IMG/VR virus record: IMGVR_UViG_3300030106_001611
Location: 1-53,319 of that record
DNA length: 53,319 nt
Origin: a virus
Strand: one strand, 5' to 3'
Below are positions 27,652 through 37,369 of this stretch, piece after piece. The notes beneath the pieces are model-generated. The model ran no database searches, was not told the origin of the DNA, and was given only the letters and a program-made list of their open reading frames with translations. Made by a program: the position numbers and the translations under genes. The stretch's first letter is position 1; every line of letters begins with the position of its first letter.

Positions 27652-29685
27652 ATGGGCGCAAATTATACACGGCAGTCCACATACACTGACGGTGATACAA
27701 TCAGTGCTGCCGATACCAACGATGAATTTGACCAACTGCTTGCGGCGTTTGCAGCAAACACAGGACATACCCACGATGGTACGACAGGTGAGGGTGGACC
27801 AATTACAACGTTGGCTACAAACACGGTTACATTTGGAACTGGAGCAGACACTGATATATCTGTAACATTCGATGCAAATAGCAACGATGGTGTTATCACG
27901 TGGATGGAAGATGAAGATTACTTCCAGTTCTCAGATGAAATACTGATGACCACTACAGAAAAGATTTTGTTTCGTGACACGGCATTGTCCATAAGTTCGT
28001 CCACCGATGGACAGCTTGATATTGATGCCGATACAGAAGTTGAGATTACTGCACCTCTTGTTGAGATGTCTGCAGATGCAACAGTGGGGGATGACTTTAC
28101 GTTAAAGTCTGATGCCGCTGTTCTTGGTTTTGGGGCAGATACAGATACCACACTCACACATGTAGCCGATACAGGTTTGTTACTTAACTCTACCCGACAG
28201 TTACAGTTTGGTGATAGTGGAACATATATTCATCAATCAGCCGATGGTGTGCTTGACCTTGTATCTGATACAGAGATAGAGATTAATGCTACCACCATAG
28301 ATGTAAATGGTGCTATTGATGTTTCGGGTGCATCTACCCTTACGGGTAACGTAACTCTTGGCGGTCAGTTACGTATGCCAGACAACACAGCCAGCAAGTT
28401 GCTGATTGCAGATGGCACCAGCTTTGAAGAAAAGGCTGTTGGTGATTTATCAGAGATATCAACTGTAGCAAATGATGATGTATTTCTTGCCGTAGACACA
28501 TCCGGCGGTGGTCTTAAAAAGATTCAACGAAGTGCTATAGTTGCAGGGCTTGCAACATCAGGAGCGATATCCAACGTGGCTGAAGATTCGACTCCGCAGC
28601 TTGGTGGCAATCTCGATATGAATGGTAACGACATTGTTACCACATCCAATGCAGATATTGACCTTGCCCCTAATGGCACGGGTAAAGTTGTAGTTAAGGG
28701 TAACACTAATCCGGGCACAGTTGTTTTTAATTGTGAAAGCAACAGTCATGGTCAGACAGTTAAATCTCAACCCCACTCTGCATCAGTTACAAACGTACTA
28801 ACTCTTCCACCGGGTGGGGACCAAGAAATTGTCGGTACAACAGCCACTCAAACTCTAACCAATAAAACTATTGATGCCAGTCAGCTTTCTGGTACGGTCG
28901 CCAATGCACGTCTTGATGCACAACTGCAAGATGTAGCTGGTCTTGCTGTTACAGACGGTGGTTTTATTGTTGGCAACGGCTCAAACTTTGTGCTTGAAAC
29001 GGGTGCTACTGTACGTTCGTCTCTTGGATTAGCTGCCTCTGCAACGACGGATACAACTAATGCGAGTAACATTGGTTCAGGAACATTAGCCGCTGCTAGA
29101 ATGGCTGCTGCACAAACAGCTATCACATCTATCCTTGCAACAGATGTTAAAATTGGTGAAGACAATGAAACCAAGATTGACTTTGAGACTGCAGACGAAA
29201 TACATTTCTATGCAGCCAACGCTGAACAGGTATTTGTATCGGACGGTGTATTTGGACCCCAGACAGATAGCGATGTAGACTTAGGTACAACAGGTGCAAG
29301 ATTTAAAGATGCTTATATTGACAGCGCAACAATCACAGGTGATGTAGCTGTAGGTGATGACATCACAGTGGCAGGTAGAGCAGTTGGCACCATGACTACA
29401 GACAATGACGGTAGTTTTGATTTATCTGTAAGTAACGATTTTAAATGTACTCCTAGTGGTAACTTTACATTAACATTTACAAATGGTGATGAAGGACAGT
29501 CAGGAAATATAATACTCATAAATAGTGGTGGTCACACGGTTTCTGCTCATGCTGATATAGCAATCAATGCCACAACTTTAACCGCTTTGTCTACGGCTGG
29601 AACTTACCATCTCGCTTACTTCTGTAGCGCAGACAGCGGCACAGCTAATACAATAGCCGTATCCGCATCAGGGGCTTTGACTTAA
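27652..29685 (+). CDS. Tail fibre protein
   Basis: The gene encodes 677 residues, starting directly after the nozzle stop. The N-terminal part (YTDGDTISAADTNDEFDQLL, then HTHDGTTGEGGPI) is the typical virion-attachment segment of marine podovirus fibres. A long repetitive beta shaft follows, with DLAPNGTGKVVVKGNT and ATQTLTNKTIDASQLSG, the latter a known fibre motif. The C-terminal 90 residues (CTPSGNFTLTFTNGDEGQSG to the end) form a compact beta domain often found at fibre tips. It probably binds the host surface or carries the next fibre protein, whose start overlaps it. Confidence 0.82.
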   Translation: MGANYTRQSTYTDGDTISAADTNDEFDQLLAAFAANTGHTHDGTTGEGGPITTLATNTVTFGTGADTDISVTFDANSNDGVITWMEDEDYFQFSDEILMTTTEKILFRDTALSISSSTDGQLDIDADTEVEITAPLVEMSADATVGDDFTLKSDAAVLGFGADTDTTLTHVADTGLLLNSTRQLQFGDSGTYIHQSADGVLDLVSDTEIEINATTIDVNGAIDVSGASTLTGNVTLGGQLRMPDNTASKLLIADGTSFEEKAVGDLSEISTVANDDVFLAVDTSGGGLKKIQRSAIVAGLATSGAISNVAEDSTPQLGGNLDMNGNDIVTTSNADIDLAPNGTGKVVVKGNTNPGTVVFNCESNSHGQTVKSQPHSASVTNVLTLPPGGDQEIVGTTATQTLTNKTIDASQLSGTVANARLDAQLQDVAGLAVTDGGFIVGNGSNFVLETGATVRSSLGLAASATTDTTNASNIGSGTLAAARMAAAQTAITSILATDVKIGEDNETKIDFETADEIHFYAANAEQVFVSDGVFGPQTDSDVDLGTTGARFKDAYIDSATITGDVAVGDDITVAGRAVGTMTTDNDGSFDLSVSNDFKCTPSGNFTLTFTNGDEGQSGNIILINSGGHTVSAHADIAINATTLTALSTAGTYHLAYFCSADSGTANTIAVSASGALT

Positions 29686-32225
29686 TGAGTGTAATTAAAG
29701 GTAATCATGGCGGGTTAGGTGGCTCTGGTGCGCCCGGCGGTGCGTTAGGTTCGTTTTATAGTCACACTATTGACCAGTCTTTGCGTTTTAATCGTGGTGA
29801 TAGTGCAAAGTTAACTCGCACACCTTCTTCTGCTGGTAATAGAGCAACTTGGACTTGGAGTGCGTGGGTAAAAAGGTCTGGCTTAGGCACCATTCAACAA
29901 TTATTCTGCTCTACTGCCGGAGATTATAATTTAAGATTTAACACTGACGATACAATAATATTTGAGGGTGCTTTTGGGACAAACACTAGTGCTGCCGTTT
30001 TCAGAGATGTTTCAGCTTGGCTTAATATTGTGGCAGCCCATGATACTACAGAAAGCACTTCTTCTGACAGATATAAACTTTATGTGAATGGTACACAACA
30101 AACTGTATCTGGAGCGTATCCTTCTGGTGACGGCATTATTAACAATACTGTTGAACACGGAATAGGCGGTCAAAGCGCACACTATTTTGACGGTTATATG
30201 GCACAGGTCAATTTTATTGACGGCACTGCTTTAACTCCTACAAGTTTTGGCGAGACAAAAGACGGAGTGTGGATACCGAAATCATACAGTGGTAGTCATG
30301 GGACTAATGGGTTTTTCCTGCCGTTTGATGACTCTAGCGCAATAGGTGATGATGAAAGCGCAAACACAAATGACTGGACTGCCAGCAACCTAGCCGCAAC
30401 CGATGTCGTGCCAGATAGCCCGACTAATAACTTTTCTACGATGAATTCAATATATCACTCTTCATCACAGGCTACTTTGTCGGAAGGTAACTTAAAAGTA
30501 GATGGTGCTGGTTTTGTAAATGCGGCAGACGGGTATGGTGCAGTATCAACATTTTCCATACCGAAGGACAAAAAGATTTACATTGAAGTCGAGTGTACCG
30601 ATGGAACTAGTGACAACTGGTTTGCTGGGTTTGCTTCACAATCTGGCTTAGAAAGTGGCCCATCAAGTACAAGTGTTGGCGGCTCTAACGCTATCACAGT
30701 TTACAATCGTTCAGTTTATGTAAACGGTTCGGAAACTGATTATGGTTCAAGTGCTGGACTTGGTGGGCTGGGCGTTGCTAAGTTATCGGCTGGTGACATT
30801 CTTGGCTGTATGTGTGATGGGGCAACAGGCAAGGTTTGGTTTAGTCGTAATGGCACATATTTTAAGTCACCTAGTACAAATAACAGCGGAACCACTGGCG
30901 ACCCTGCTGGTGGAAATCACGAAATAGGCACGATTACCAACGGAACAACCGAAGATGTATTTTTTGTTATTGGTTCAAACACAAGCGTATCGTCTATATT
31001 CGTAAATTTTGGGCAAGACAGCGTAAACGTAGCCAGTGCAAGTGCGGATGGCGAAGGTATTGGCACCTTTGAGTATGCGCCGCCGACAGATTATCTTGCT
31101 CTCTGTGCCAGCAATTTAAGCGACCCAACAATCGGCCCCGGACAAAGCACTCAAGCCGATGACCATTTTAATACTGTGTTATACACTGGTGATGCTGACA
31201 ACGATGTAACGGCTACAAATACTTTTGCTGCGGATTGGGTTTGGTTAAAAAATAGGACTGATAGTTCTACTAATCATTACTTGCAAGACTCAGTGCGTGG
31301 GTTTGGTGCGTCAAAATCTCTAAGTAGTAACACTACCGGAACTGAAGGTTATAACGGTGGTGCGCCATCTAGTCATAATATTGTTACAAGTAGTAGTTCT
31401 TTAAGGCTTGTGTCATCAGATTTGGCAACAAATACCAAGAACTTTGTGGCTTGGACTTGGAAAGGTGGTGGTAATTCCAACACTTTTAATGTTGATGGAA
31501 CGGGGTACGGTTCTGCATCCGATGCAAGTCTTAGTGGCGGCAATGTCACTCCAACAGGAGCATCTATAAACACAACTTCTGGAATATCTATAATCAGTTA
31601 CACTGGAAATGGGTCTGCAAGTCAAACAATAAAGCATGGTTTATCCAGTGCGCCAGAATTTATAATTATTAAAGACAGAGACTCAAACAGTAGCAACAAT
31701 CAGTGGCAAATTTCTCATACGCCTCTTGGCGATGACTATGGGTATTTTACAACGGATGCGTTTGCTGGCGTAGCCCAAATGGTTCCTACAAGTGGAGATG
31801 CCACAACAAATACTATTGGTATTGATGGAACTGTTTTAACAAATGAAAGCGGTGATGATTTTATCATGTATAGTTTTCATTCAGTGGAGGGCTACTCAAA
31901 GGTTGGAACATATATAGGGAATGGTAATGCAGATGGTACGTTTGTCTACACAGGATTTAGGCCAGCTTGGCTTATAGTAAAGCGTTCAAGTGGCAGTGGG
32001 GGTTGGCATATGTTTGACAACAAACGGTCTACCTTCAACGAAATAGATGTTCGACTAGAGGTCGATAATAGTGATGCTGAAAATACAAGCGGCCCACCTC
32101 ATATGGATTTTGTTAGCAACGGATTTAAGATGAAGACTAGTTTTGATAATATGAACGCTAATGGTAGCACTTACATATACCTCGCCTTTGCCGAAGCCCC
32201 ATTTAAGTTCAGCAATGCCCGATAG
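29685..32225 (+). CDS. Large receptor-binding tail protein with LamG and SPRY-like domains
   Basis: The gene encodes 846 residues; the start overlaps the preceding stop (TAATG). After a glycine-rich start come a concanavalin/LamG-like domain (about 40-190: TWTWSAWVKRSGLGTIQQLF, YKLYVNGTQQTVSG, FDGYMAQVNFIDG) and a SPRY-like domain (about 260-450: KIYIEVECTDG, WFAGFA, KVWFSRNGTYF, VFFVIGSN). Later repeated segments carry CASNLSDPTIG and WKGGGNSNTFNVDG, and the end carries FVYTGFRPAWLIVKRS. Lectin-type domains suggest glycan binding on the host. This is the best candidate for the host-range determinant. Confidence 0.8.
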   Translation: MSVIKGNHGGLGGSGAPGGALGSFYSHTIDQSLRFNRGDSAKLTRTPSSAGNRATWTWSAWVKRSGLGTIQQLFCSTAGDYNLRFNTDDTIIFEGAFGTNTSAAVFRDVSAWLNIVAAHDTTESTSSDRYKLYVNGTQQTVSGAYPSGDGIINNTVEHGIGGQSAHYFDGYMAQVNFIDGTALTPTSFGETKDGVWIPKSYSGSHGTNGFFLPFDDSSAIGDDESANTNDWTASNLAATDVVPDSPTNNFSTMNSIYHSSSQATLSEGNLKVDGAGFVNAADGYGAVSTFSIPKDKKIYIEVECTDGTSDNWFAGFASQSGLESGPSSTSVGGSNAITVYNRSVYVNGSETDYGSSAGLGGLGVAKLSAGDILGCMCDGATGKVWFSRNGTYFKSPSTNNSGTTGDPAGGNHEIGTITNGTTEDVFFVIGSNTSVSSIFVNFGQDSVNVASASADGEGIGTFEYAPPTDYLALCASNLSDPTIGPGQSTQADDHFNTVLYTGDADNDVTATNTFAADWVWLKNRTDSSTNHYLQDSVRGFGASKSLSSNTTGTEGYNGGAPSSHNIVTSSSSLRLVSSDLATNTKNFVAWTWKGGGNSNTFNVDGTGYGSASDASLSGGNVTPTGASINTTSGISIISYTGNGSASQTIKHGLSSAPEFIIIKDRDSNSSNNQWQISHTPLGDDYGYFTTDAFAGVAQMVPTSGDATTNTIGIDGTVLTNESGDDFIMYSFHSVEGYSKVGTYIGNGNADGTFVYTGFRPAWLIVKRSSGSGGWHMFDNKRSTFNEIDVRLEVDNSDAENTSGPPHMDFVSNGFKMKTSFDNMNANGSTYIYLAFAEAPFKFSNAR

Positions 32226-32236
32226 GAGAATATAAA

Positions 32237-32806
32237 ATGCCGTGGAAATATAACGGAGCAACACTTAAAGAAGGCCGTGAGTTTACTGGCACAGACGGTA
32301 CACAGTATCCAAAAGTTTGGATGCGGTATAGTGCTGACGAAAAGAAAGCTATTGGTATAACTTGGGAAAACCCAGCCGCAAGCGAAGCAGCTTTTGACAA
32401 TAGGTTTTACAGTGGCAGGCAAAGCGATGGTACATTAATTCCCAAAAGTTTAACTGACGTAAACGAAGTAGATTCAGACGGTAATCCTATAAATGGACTA
32501 GACGGTAATCAAATTGTAACACCCGGACTTAAGACTGTTTGGGTTGCACATACAAAGCGCACGGCAAACGAAAAACTTGCAGTGCATGATTGGTATGTTA
32601 CTCGCAAAGCTGAAAAGTCTACAGCCGTACCTAGTTCAGTGACCACATATAGGGATGCTGTTCGCACTAAATGCGGCGAGATAGAAACAGCCTTGAATGG
32701 TGCGGCAAACTTGACAGCGTTTATGGCTTTGTTTGATGACGAACGTAATTCAGACGGTACATTAAAGACGATTGCTAAAATTAATGACTGGCCTGATGAG
32801 ATATAA
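32237..32806 (+). CDS. Tail-fibre-associated protein or chaperone
   Basis: The gene encodes 189 residues. TAGGAGA precedes ATG at 32237. The N-terminal half has KYNGATLKEGREFTGTDGTQ and YPKVWMRYSADEKKAIGITW. The C-terminal half is helical (VTTYRDAVRTKCGEIETALN; LTAFMALFDDE), the layout of phage tail-fibre assembly proteins with a C-terminal helical pair. It lies directly after the receptor-binding protein. The role as fibre chaperone or fibre component is inferred from layout and place. Confidence 0.65.
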   Translation: MPWKYNGATLKEGREFTGTDGTQYPKVWMRYSADEKKAIGITWENPAASEAAFDNRFYSGRQSDGTLIPKSLTDVNEVDSDGNPINGLDGNQIVTPGLKTVWVAHTKRTANEKLAVHDWYVTRKAEKSTAVPSSVTTYRDAVRTKCGEIETALNGAANLTAFMALFDDERNSDGTLKTIAKINDWPDEI

Positions 32807-32846
32807 TTATGAAATTTTCTAAAGGGCTTTACAAAAGGACTAGGCG

Positions 32847-34196
32847 ATGGCATTAAACATTCAAGCAGAAATGGAGAATATAGCGCAGGGACAGCCGACA
32901 ACGCAGCCTCCGCAGGTTACGCCTACGTTAGTTACAGAACAGCCGACTGAAATTCTGGGAACTGGTCTTGGGCAAGTAGGCACCGCCCCCACAATAACTA
33001 CCGCGCAGGCTCCCACAGCAGGCATAACAACAACAGCACCCACCGCACCGACTACACCCGTTGGTCAAGTTGCAGCCGTAGAGGACGTAACCACAGATTT
33101 ACAACAGCTAGGTGGAGCACAGGCTGCACAGCTAACCCCAGCCGCGAACTATGTAGACATGACAGGTGTTCAAGCAGGGCCATCAGCAGGTGCCCTAGCC
33201 ACTGCCGCTACACAACAGTTAGACCCCCAAGCTACCACACAGTATCAGCTTGGACAGATAATGTCTTCCCTGCAGGCTGGTGGACCTATGCCTGCCTTTG
33301 CTGCCCCAGCGGTTCGCAAAGTAAACGCCATCATGCAGGCTCGTGGTTTGGGAGCCAGTTCGATGGCATCCGCTGCTATAACACAGGCTCTTATGGAGTC
33401 TGGGGTTCAGATTGCACAACAGGATGCGAACAAGTATGCAGCTATTCAGTTGCAAAACTTGAACAACCAGCAGCAGACAGCTTTGGCTAACGCAACAACG
33501 TTCGCAGCGATGGACAAGGCAAACCTCAACGCACGGATGCAGGCTGCTGTTACAAATGCACAATCATTTTTATCTGTGGACTTAAAAAACCTTGACAATA
33601 AGCAGAAAAGTGATACACTTACATATCAGAGTCTTGTTCAAGGACTGTTCAAAGACGCTTCTGAAGAAAATGCGCGGCAACAGTTTAATGCAAAGAATGA
33701 CCTGCAGGTTGAAGAGTTCTTTGCGGAACTAGGTGCACAAGTAGACACAGCAAACGCGAACCGTCTTTCAGCTATGGAACAGTTTAATGTTTCTGAACAA
33801 AACGCAATGACGCAGTTTGATGTAAACGTAAGAGATAGTCGCGATAAATTCAATGCAAATATGAAGTTTGCGGTTGACCAGTCAAATGCGGTATGGCGTA
33901 GAGAGATTAATACTGCGAACACAGCCCTTCAGAACGAAACAAATCGTATTAATGTGCAGAATGCCTACGGTATGACCACGAATGCTCTAAACAGTCTTTG
34001 GCAATCATATCGCGACAACGCATCTTGGAACTTCCAGAAAAGTGAGAACGCCCTACAGCGTCAACACGATATTGGAACCATTGCAATGCAATACGCGAAC
34101 AGCAAGGACATGTATGACCAAGAGCAGAAGGACGAGATAGTCACAGGGGTTGGTAATTGGGTTATGACGTGGGCCGCTAATAAATTAAAATTTTAA
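32847..34196 (+). CDS. Internal virion protein, alanine/glutamine-rich
   Basis: The gene encodes 449 residues. AAAGGACTAGG lies upstream of ATG at 32847. The first 130 residues are a Thr/Pro/Ala/Gln-rich disordered part (QGQPTTQPPQVTPTL; TTTAPTAPTTPVGQ). From about 145 on the protein is a long series of similar helices rich in Asn, Gln and Ala (LQNLNNQQQTALANATTFAA; RMQAAVTNAQSFLSVDLKNL), likely coiled coils. This fits an ejected core protein that helps form the trans-envelope channel in podoviruses. It lies at the start of the internal-protein block. Confidence 0.7.
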   Translation: MALNIQAEMENIAQGQPTTQPPQVTPTLVTEQPTEILGTGLGQVGTAPTITTAQAPTAGITTTAPTAPTTPVGQVAAVEDVTTDLQQLGGAQAAQLTPAANYVDMTGVQAGPSAGALATAATQQLDPQATTQYQLGQIMSSLQAGGPMPAFAAPAVRKVNAIMQARGLGASSMASAAITQALMESGVQIAQQDANKYAAIQLQNLNNQQQTALANATTFAAMDKANLNARMQAAVTNAQSFLSVDLKNLDNKQKSDTLTYQSLVQGLFKDASEENARQQFNAKNDLQVEEFFAELGAQVDTANANRLSAMEQFNVSEQNAMTQFDVNVRDSRDKFNANMKFAVDQSNAVWRREINTANTALQNETNRINVQNAYGMTTNALNSLWQSYRDNASWNFQKSENALQRQHDIGTIAMQYANSKDMYDQEQKDEIVTGVGNWVMTWAANKLKF

Positions 34197-34207
34197 GGAA
34201 TGGGTAA

Positions 34208-34750
34208 ATGAGTTTTTGGAGTACAGTTACAGATTATGCGAAAACGGCAACCGAATTTGTTTTGGGTACAGCACAGTACACAGAAGAAGGTGGAGAAGAC
34301 ATATTTACAGGAGAGTATGTCGGAGGTTTGGGATTAGGAAATGTTTATGAATTTGGAAAAAATATTCTAGGTAGCGATTTTGTAAAAGATGCGGCAGGCT
34401 CTTTTTTAACAATGGGTGATAGACAAGATATACCTCAGATACAAAAAGCTGCATTCAGAACTCCTGAAATTTCACGAACAGCATCAACTGTTAGTGTAGC
34501 GGCTTTAGCTAGCATGGCTAATTCCACAGGTGTAAATAACGCACGACTGCAGCAAGCATTATCCAGTGCTCGTGCACGACCCACTGGCAGCACTCCCCTT
34601 CAAAGAATGGTGGGTGGTAGTGCAGTCAATCCAACCTTACGTCAGGGTCGCCGTACACAAGGTTTGGGAACAACTAATGTTGCTCGTGTCGCCGCAGCAC
34701 CTGCAGCAACGGTTCGCAAAGAAGTAACTACAGCAACAACAACAACATAG
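34208..34750 (+). CDS. Small virion protein, unknown
   Basis: The gene encodes 180 residues. AAGGAATGGG lies upstream of ATG at 34208. The N-terminus (MSFWSTVTDYAKTATEFVLG) is amphipathic. The middle is glycine-rich (EYVGGLGLGNVYEFGKNILG). The C-terminus is Arg/Ala/Thr-rich and probably unstructured (RQGRRTQGLGTTNVAR, then a threonine run). It sits among the internal virion proteins and is probably one of them. No family is recognised. Confidence 0.6.
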   Translation: MSFWSTVTDYAKTATEFVLGTAQYTEEGGEDIFTGEYVGGLGLGNVYEFGKNILGSDFVKDAAGSFLTMGDRQDIPQIQKAAFRTPEISRTASTVSVAALASMANSTGVNNARLQQALSSARARPTGSTPLQRMVGGSAVNPTLRQGRRTQGLGTTNVARVAAAPAATVRKEVTTATTTT

Positions 34751-34758
34751 GATAGGAA

Positions 34759-35289
34759 ATGGCGCAGCCCCCACAGAATGTAGGCGACAGGTTCGCAGTA
34801 GCTCCTCCGGGATTCTCCTTAACACAGGACAATTCGCAATGGCCTTGGGGAAGACCCCCACGGGATGCAGACCCTGAGATTGCCTTAGAAAACGCTGTTA
34901 AAAGCATTGAACAGCCAAAAACCCAGCAGGAAATGATAAAGCTGCTAATGGTTGGTGTATCCGTTGAGGTGCTTGTTGAGGGCATAATATTTGCCGGATT
35001 TCAAGAGGGTTTGTTCACCCCAGATGTAGGTATGCTTATAAAGCCAGCCTTAGCAATCATCATTGGCGATATGGCAGAAGAAGAAAATATTCCGTATCGG
35101 ATGTTTGAAAATGACGATGCCGAAACCGAAGGTGAGATGGATGATGAGACATTCTTCCGTATGATGAAAGCAAATAATCCTCGCATGTTCGAATTTGTTC
35201 AAGAAAATCTAAATGCTGCGTACAGAGCGGGAACGCAGCCACCAGAACCAGAACAGGAGCGCGGGTTTCTAACAGCGCGGGAGTCTTAA
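34759..35289 (+). CDS. Conserved structural protein of marine podoviruses
   Basis: The gene encodes 176 residues. AGGATAGG precedes ATG at 34759. A proline-rich N-terminus with PPGFSLTQDNSQWPWGRPPR is followed by helices and a hydrophobic stretch (IKLLMVGVSVEVLVEGIIFA; LIKPALAIIIGDMAEEEN), with an acidic C-terminus. The 'PGFSLTQDNSxWPWGxPP' signature is one I recall from structural regions of marine podoviruses. The hydrophobic part could enter the membrane during ejection. Exact function unknown. Confidence 0.68.
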   Translation: MAQPPQNVGDRFAVAPPGFSLTQDNSQWPWGRPPRDADPEIALENAVKSIEQPKTQQEMIKLLMVGVSVEVLVEGIIFAGFQEGLFTPDVGMLIKPALAIIIGDMAEEENIPYRMFENDDAETEGEMDDETFFRMMKANNPRMFEFVQENLNAAYRAGTQPPEPEQERGFLTARES

Positions 35290-35290
35290 A

Positions 35291-37366
35291 ATGGGAATAG
35301 GATTTGCATTCGTTAAAGGTTTAGTTCAAGGTGCGAACGATTTTCAAGCGGCTAAAGCAGAGGAAAGGGCACAAAAAGCAGCAGATGAAAAAGAACGTCT
35401 GGACTCGTTAGGTAAACGTGTGTTTGAGGCAATTGAAGCGGGAACATTAGACCCCGCTAAAGCTGCCACTTTTTTTGATTTGGATAAAGACCAACAGACC
35501 TACGCATCTCTGGCTGGTATGATGGTACAGGCTCAAGACATAGCCAGTACAACTCAAGTAGGTAGTTTAGCTATGCCTTGGAACCATTCCGATATTACTT
35601 TTGACAAAGGCAGACCAGACTTAGAAATAACGTCTCTGGAAAGGCATCTGTCAGAGCCTAAAAATATGTTGGCTATGATTAATGAAGCTAAAGTAAACCC
35701 TGACGCTGTGTATAACTACTTTAATAGAACAAACCTTGGTTACCACGATTTTGTTGCTGCAACTAGAAGTGTTAGAGCAGAAGGGCCGGGTACTGAAATC
35801 AAACAACTGGCTGTCCCTAGCATGGAGAACTTTCCTAACTTTATGAAGGTATTTGATACTCTAAATGCCGCCAAAAATAACTCTAGTGCAATTGCTGCTG
35901 ATTCTGATAAGGTGATATCTGACGTTACAGAAGGTAAGGGAGTTCCTACTGATTCCGTTGTTGTAAAAATAGGCACTAGGGAATCTATTAATAATGATTT
36001 AGAGACTATTATTGTAGCTGACGCAGTTGTAATGCCTTTAAACACTGACGACAGTAACATAAAAGTAACGAGTGACGATTTTAACCTTTTTGCTACAACG
36101 GTAGGGCAGGGTAGGTATGAGTCCGGTAGTCACATGATGTTAGATACTGATTTTATAACGAGCATAACTTTATCTTCCGACCCTAAAGTTCAGTTTAAAA
36201 GCCTGAGAGACGCTGCATCTTTGACAAGATACTCCCCTCAGGATTTAGATACACCGAATGCAGTACCAACTAATAATAAAACAGAAATGGGTGTAAGACT
36301 AGAAGCAATATCAGGGTCCAACAGAAATAACTTCTATTCAGGGGACATTGGTGCCTCTGTACGTGCTATGGTCCCTCACGTGTATATACCACCCGAACCT
36401 GTATCTGGATTATTAGCACAATCTATGACTGGTGCACAGTTATTAGAATCTAAAGATATAGATTCAAAATCTATCACAGAAGGCTACACTGCAGCTAGTG
36501 ATGCTGAATTGATGATAATAGAACTTAATAAATTAGAAGCTAGTCTACTGACAACTCCCGGTTTTGTAAGAGGTTTGCAAAAAACTTTAAGCGGTATTGT
36601 CAGTGAAGGGGGCACACTTGACCAGATATTTGGTGTTACAGCAGGTTTTGAGGATGAGAATAGTCAATTTACAACAAACCTCAAAGAAGGAATTTCTATG
36701 GGGGAGAAAACAACCCCAGATTCTTTAAAAAGAATTGCTCTTTCTAACGGAATAGGGGAAGGAAGTTTTGAATCAACAGTAGGTAGAATTGACACTCTTA
36801 GAATAAACCTTGCAATGAAAATTGCTCGTGCTGCTGACCCTGCGGGACGTTTATCTAACCAAGATTTTGATAATGCTTTGAAAACTCTGGGCGATAGTGG
36901 GTTTTTCCAAACAAAAGACAGACAAATGGCAGGGTTAAATCAAACTTTAAGACATATGACAAGAAAGAGAGAAAGCTTAGAACCTTACTATAAGTTACTT
37001 TCAAAAGAGACTGTAACGATAGAAGACAGAAAGCAGCTAATTGCGTTCTCACGAGTTCGAAACCTCCAAGACCACATGAGTAGACTAAGAGGCCAATCTG
37101 CTGATGGCACAGTACCAGAAGCACCGGGAGACAAAGACCCACTTGTAAAACCAAATGCAATTGTCCCGCCTGATAATTGGAAGGGCATTAACCCTATAGT
37201 GTTACCTGATGAAGAGGGCGGTCCTGATAAAGATTATGTGTTTAGCATAGGAGGCGAGGGTGTTCCTATGGGCTGGTATCAGGAACAAGAAGATGGTACA
37301 TTAATTCCTGCTACACCTGAACAGTCAGCAGCTATAGCAAATATTCAAGCCGAAGAGGAAGACTAA
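35291..37366 (+). CDS. Internal virion protein
   Basis: The gene encodes 691 residues. A helical, lysine-rich N-terminus (FQAAKAEERAQKAADEKERL) is followed by a long mixed region without recognised catalytic motifs (ITSLERHLSEPKNMLAMINE; LLAQSMTGAQLLESKDIDSK) and an acidic proline-containing tail (GVPMGWYQEQEDGTLIPATP). Size, lack of domains and place between two other internal proteins suggest a part of the ejection apparatus. It starts 1 base after the previous stop. Confidence 0.65.
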   Translation: MGIGFAFVKGLVQGANDFQAAKAEERAQKAADEKERLDSLGKRVFEAIEAGTLDPAKAATFFDLDKDQQTYASLAGMMVQAQDIASTTQVGSLAMPWNHSDITFDKGRPDLEITSLERHLSEPKNMLAMINEAKVNPDAVYNYFNRTNLGYHDFVAATRSVRAEGPGTEIKQLAVPSMENFPNFMKVFDTLNAAKNNSSAIAADSDKVISDVTEGKGVPTDSVVVKIGTRESINNDLETIIVADAVVMPLNTDDSNIKVTSDDFNLFATTVGQGRYESGSHMMLDTDFITSITLSSDPKVQFKSLRDAASLTRYSPQDLDTPNAVPTNNKTEMGVRLEAISGSNRNNFYSGDIGASVRAMVPHVYIPPEPVSGLLAQSMTGAQLLESKDIDSKSITEGYTAASDAELMIIELNKLEASLLTTPGFVRGLQKTLSGIVSEGGTLDQIFGVTAGFEDENSQFTTNLKEGISMGEKTTPDSLKRIALSNGIGEGSFESTVGRIDTLRINLAMKIARAADPAGRLSNQDFDNALKTLGDSGFFQTKDRQMAGLNQTLRHMTRKRESLEPYYKLLSKETVTIEDRKQLIAFSRVRNLQDHMSRLRGQSADGTVPEAPGDKDPLVKPNAIVPPDNWKGINPIVLPDEEGGPDKDYVFSIGGEGVPMGWYQEQEDGTLIPATPEQSAAIANIQAEEED

Positions 37367-37369
37367 TTT

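Noticed and set aside
32809-32856. 15-codon frame (MKFSKGLYKRTRRWH) before the internal virion protein
   Set aside because: It is very short, overlaps the next start and has no evidence beyond an ATG. It could be a leader peptide but cannot be supported.
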